A DNA stretch of 15,458 bases from positions 1 to 15,458 of the forward strand of contig JASLCM010000024.1 in assembly GCA_030151845.1 (NCBI GenBank). The letters are read 5' to 3'. A model generated the notes under the pieces. That model had not been told where the DNA came from and did no database searches. It saw nothing but the letters and a program-made list of their open reading frames with translations. A program made the translations under genes and the position numbers. Numbering within the stretch: position 1 is the first letter of the stretch; each line of letters starts with the position of its first letter. The stretch is from Bacteroides sp. (lineage in GTDB: Bacteria; Bacteroidota; Bacteroidia; Bacteroidales; Bacteroidaceae). Of the stretch, positions 14,777 to 15,458 are shown in pieces.

Positions 14777-15458
14777 TCACTTACCAGCAACTCTCTTTCC
14801 CTCCTTTAGTAATTTTTGAATATCTTTTTTAATCTTAGAATAAAAAGGATGATGATTAAACCCTCTATTTTGTTTTAGAGCTATGTCTATTTTTAACTGA
14901 CTATTCTGGTAGGCAGTTAATTCATTTTTGTACTGTTCCTCATGTTTGGCTAGCCTTCTGATATACCTTTCACGCAGTTTTCTCAACTCTGAACAGATAG
15001 GTACTAGCATTTTCATAATCACTTGATCCTTTAAGTGATGTCCTTGAATAAACAGGTAGGTGTTATATGATTGGACACCTAGCTCTACTAACTCCTTCCC
15101 AAAAGCCTCTACTTGAGCCACTTTTTCGGGGTACTCTCTCTCTAAAGCTCTTAATTTAACCCCCACTTTATGTGCTATTATATCTAATGAAGCTTCGGGA
15201 TTTCTAATGCTAAACTTATAAACCCTTGTATAAGAATTAAACTCTCCCATTGGAAATGTGTTTGTATCTCGCTCCTTATAAAACCACAGCGTCCACAAAA
15301 ACAGAGGATAAATTATTTCTGAATAAGCAATTAAATAAGCCTCAAAGTCGAAGATTGATTTATCGTTTAGAGTTGCCTTTACACATACCTCATGTAAGGT
15401 TTCAGCCAAACACTGAAAATTCTCTATTGCATAGACATAGGTTTGTAAAATATAGTTA
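14777..15458 (-). CDS. Unrecognised protein, 5' end beyond the right edge
   Basis: The frame is open from the window edge to a TGA at 14777-14779, giving at least 226 residues. No in-frame ATG occurs at the start. A TTG at 15409 could be read as a start, but the 16 codons before it are open and protein-like (ILQTYVYAIENFQC), so the gene most likely continues outside the window. The visible part has an aromatic, hydrophobic stretch (FEAYLIAYSEIIYPLFLWTL) that is either a membrane segment or a buried helix. A long charged helical region with coiled-coil character follows (LRKLRERYIRRLAKHEEQYK), then a basic tail ending GKRVAGK. I recognise no family, catalytic motif or signal peptide. It precedes the YbdG-type channel gene by 28 bases on the same strand, so co-transcription is likely and a functional link to the envelope is possible. 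Confidence 0.75.
   Translation of the reverse strand, partial: NYILQTYVYAIENFQCLAETLHEVCVKATLNDKSIFDFEAYLIAYSEIIYPLFLWTLWFYKERDTNTFPMGEFNSYTRVYKFSIRNPEASLDIIAHKVGVKLRALEREYPEKVAQVEAFGKELVELGVQSYNTYLFIQGHHLKDQVIMKMLVPICSELRKLRERYIRRLAKHEEQYKNELTAYQNSQLKIDIALKQNRGFNHHPFYSKIKKDIQKLLKEGKRVAGK

Noticed and set aside
14749..14790. N-terminal extension of the channel protein from a TTG at 14790
   Set aside because: It overlaps the end of the upstream gene and adds a leader not expected for the family, while the ATG at 14748 is in place.
1..15458. Defence system, mobile element, CRISPR array or prophage remnant
   Set aside because: I found no transposase, integrase, nuclease-helicase sets, regular repeat arrays or terminal inverted repeats on reading both strands. 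The genes are housekeeping, envelope or glycan functions.

Overview
This window looks like chromosomal DNA from a low-GC member of the Bacteroidales (phylum Bacteroidota). Three independent signs agree. The proteins are of Bacteroides type: a Bacteroidales-style second MnmA, a DUF4831 protein, SPII lipoprotein exo-glycosidases and an S41 lipoprotein protease. The promoters match the Bacteroidota -7 consensus TAnnTTTG, with perfect copies at 1812, 4287 and 5327. Shine-Dalgarno sequences are weak or absent, and the base composition is AT-rich. I could not assign a genus.

Layout. (1) Positions 1-634: a possible tail of an upstream gene, then a small four-helix membrane protein on + whose stop codon interlocks with that of mnmA. 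(2) 631-4097: mnmA (-), a divergent S41 lipoprotein protease (+) and a convergent secreted esterase (-). The esterase's intrinsic terminator lies inside the 3' end of the protease gene. (3) 4098-5225: an AraC-family regulator (+) with repeated TCATAT sites upstream, a good promoter and a strong terminator. (4) 5327-13452: a probable four-gene operon of nnr (NAD(P)HX repair), a secreted DUF4831 protein, a GH20 beta-hexosaminidase lipoprotein and a secreted GH2 beta-galactosidase. A perfect 13-bp hairpin separates the two glycosidases, and a 34-bp perfect palindrome ends the unit. (5) 13453-15458: on the minus strand, a YbdG-type mechanosensitive channel preceded by an unrecognised gene that runs off the right edge.

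How the genes may work together. The GH20 and GH2 enzymes are a natural exo-acting pair for stripping alternating Gal and GlcNAc/GalNAc residues from host-type glycans in or outside the periplasm. No SusC/SusD pair, sialidase or transporter is present, so this is not a complete polysaccharide-utilisation locus. Its link to the housekeeping enzyme nnr is by shared transcription only. I found no CRISPR array, transposase, phage gene, toxin-antitoxin pair, tRNA or rRNA, and no stretch above 300 bases without a gene. The window appears largely ordinary. The points most worth a second look are gene organisation and regulation, not a new system.
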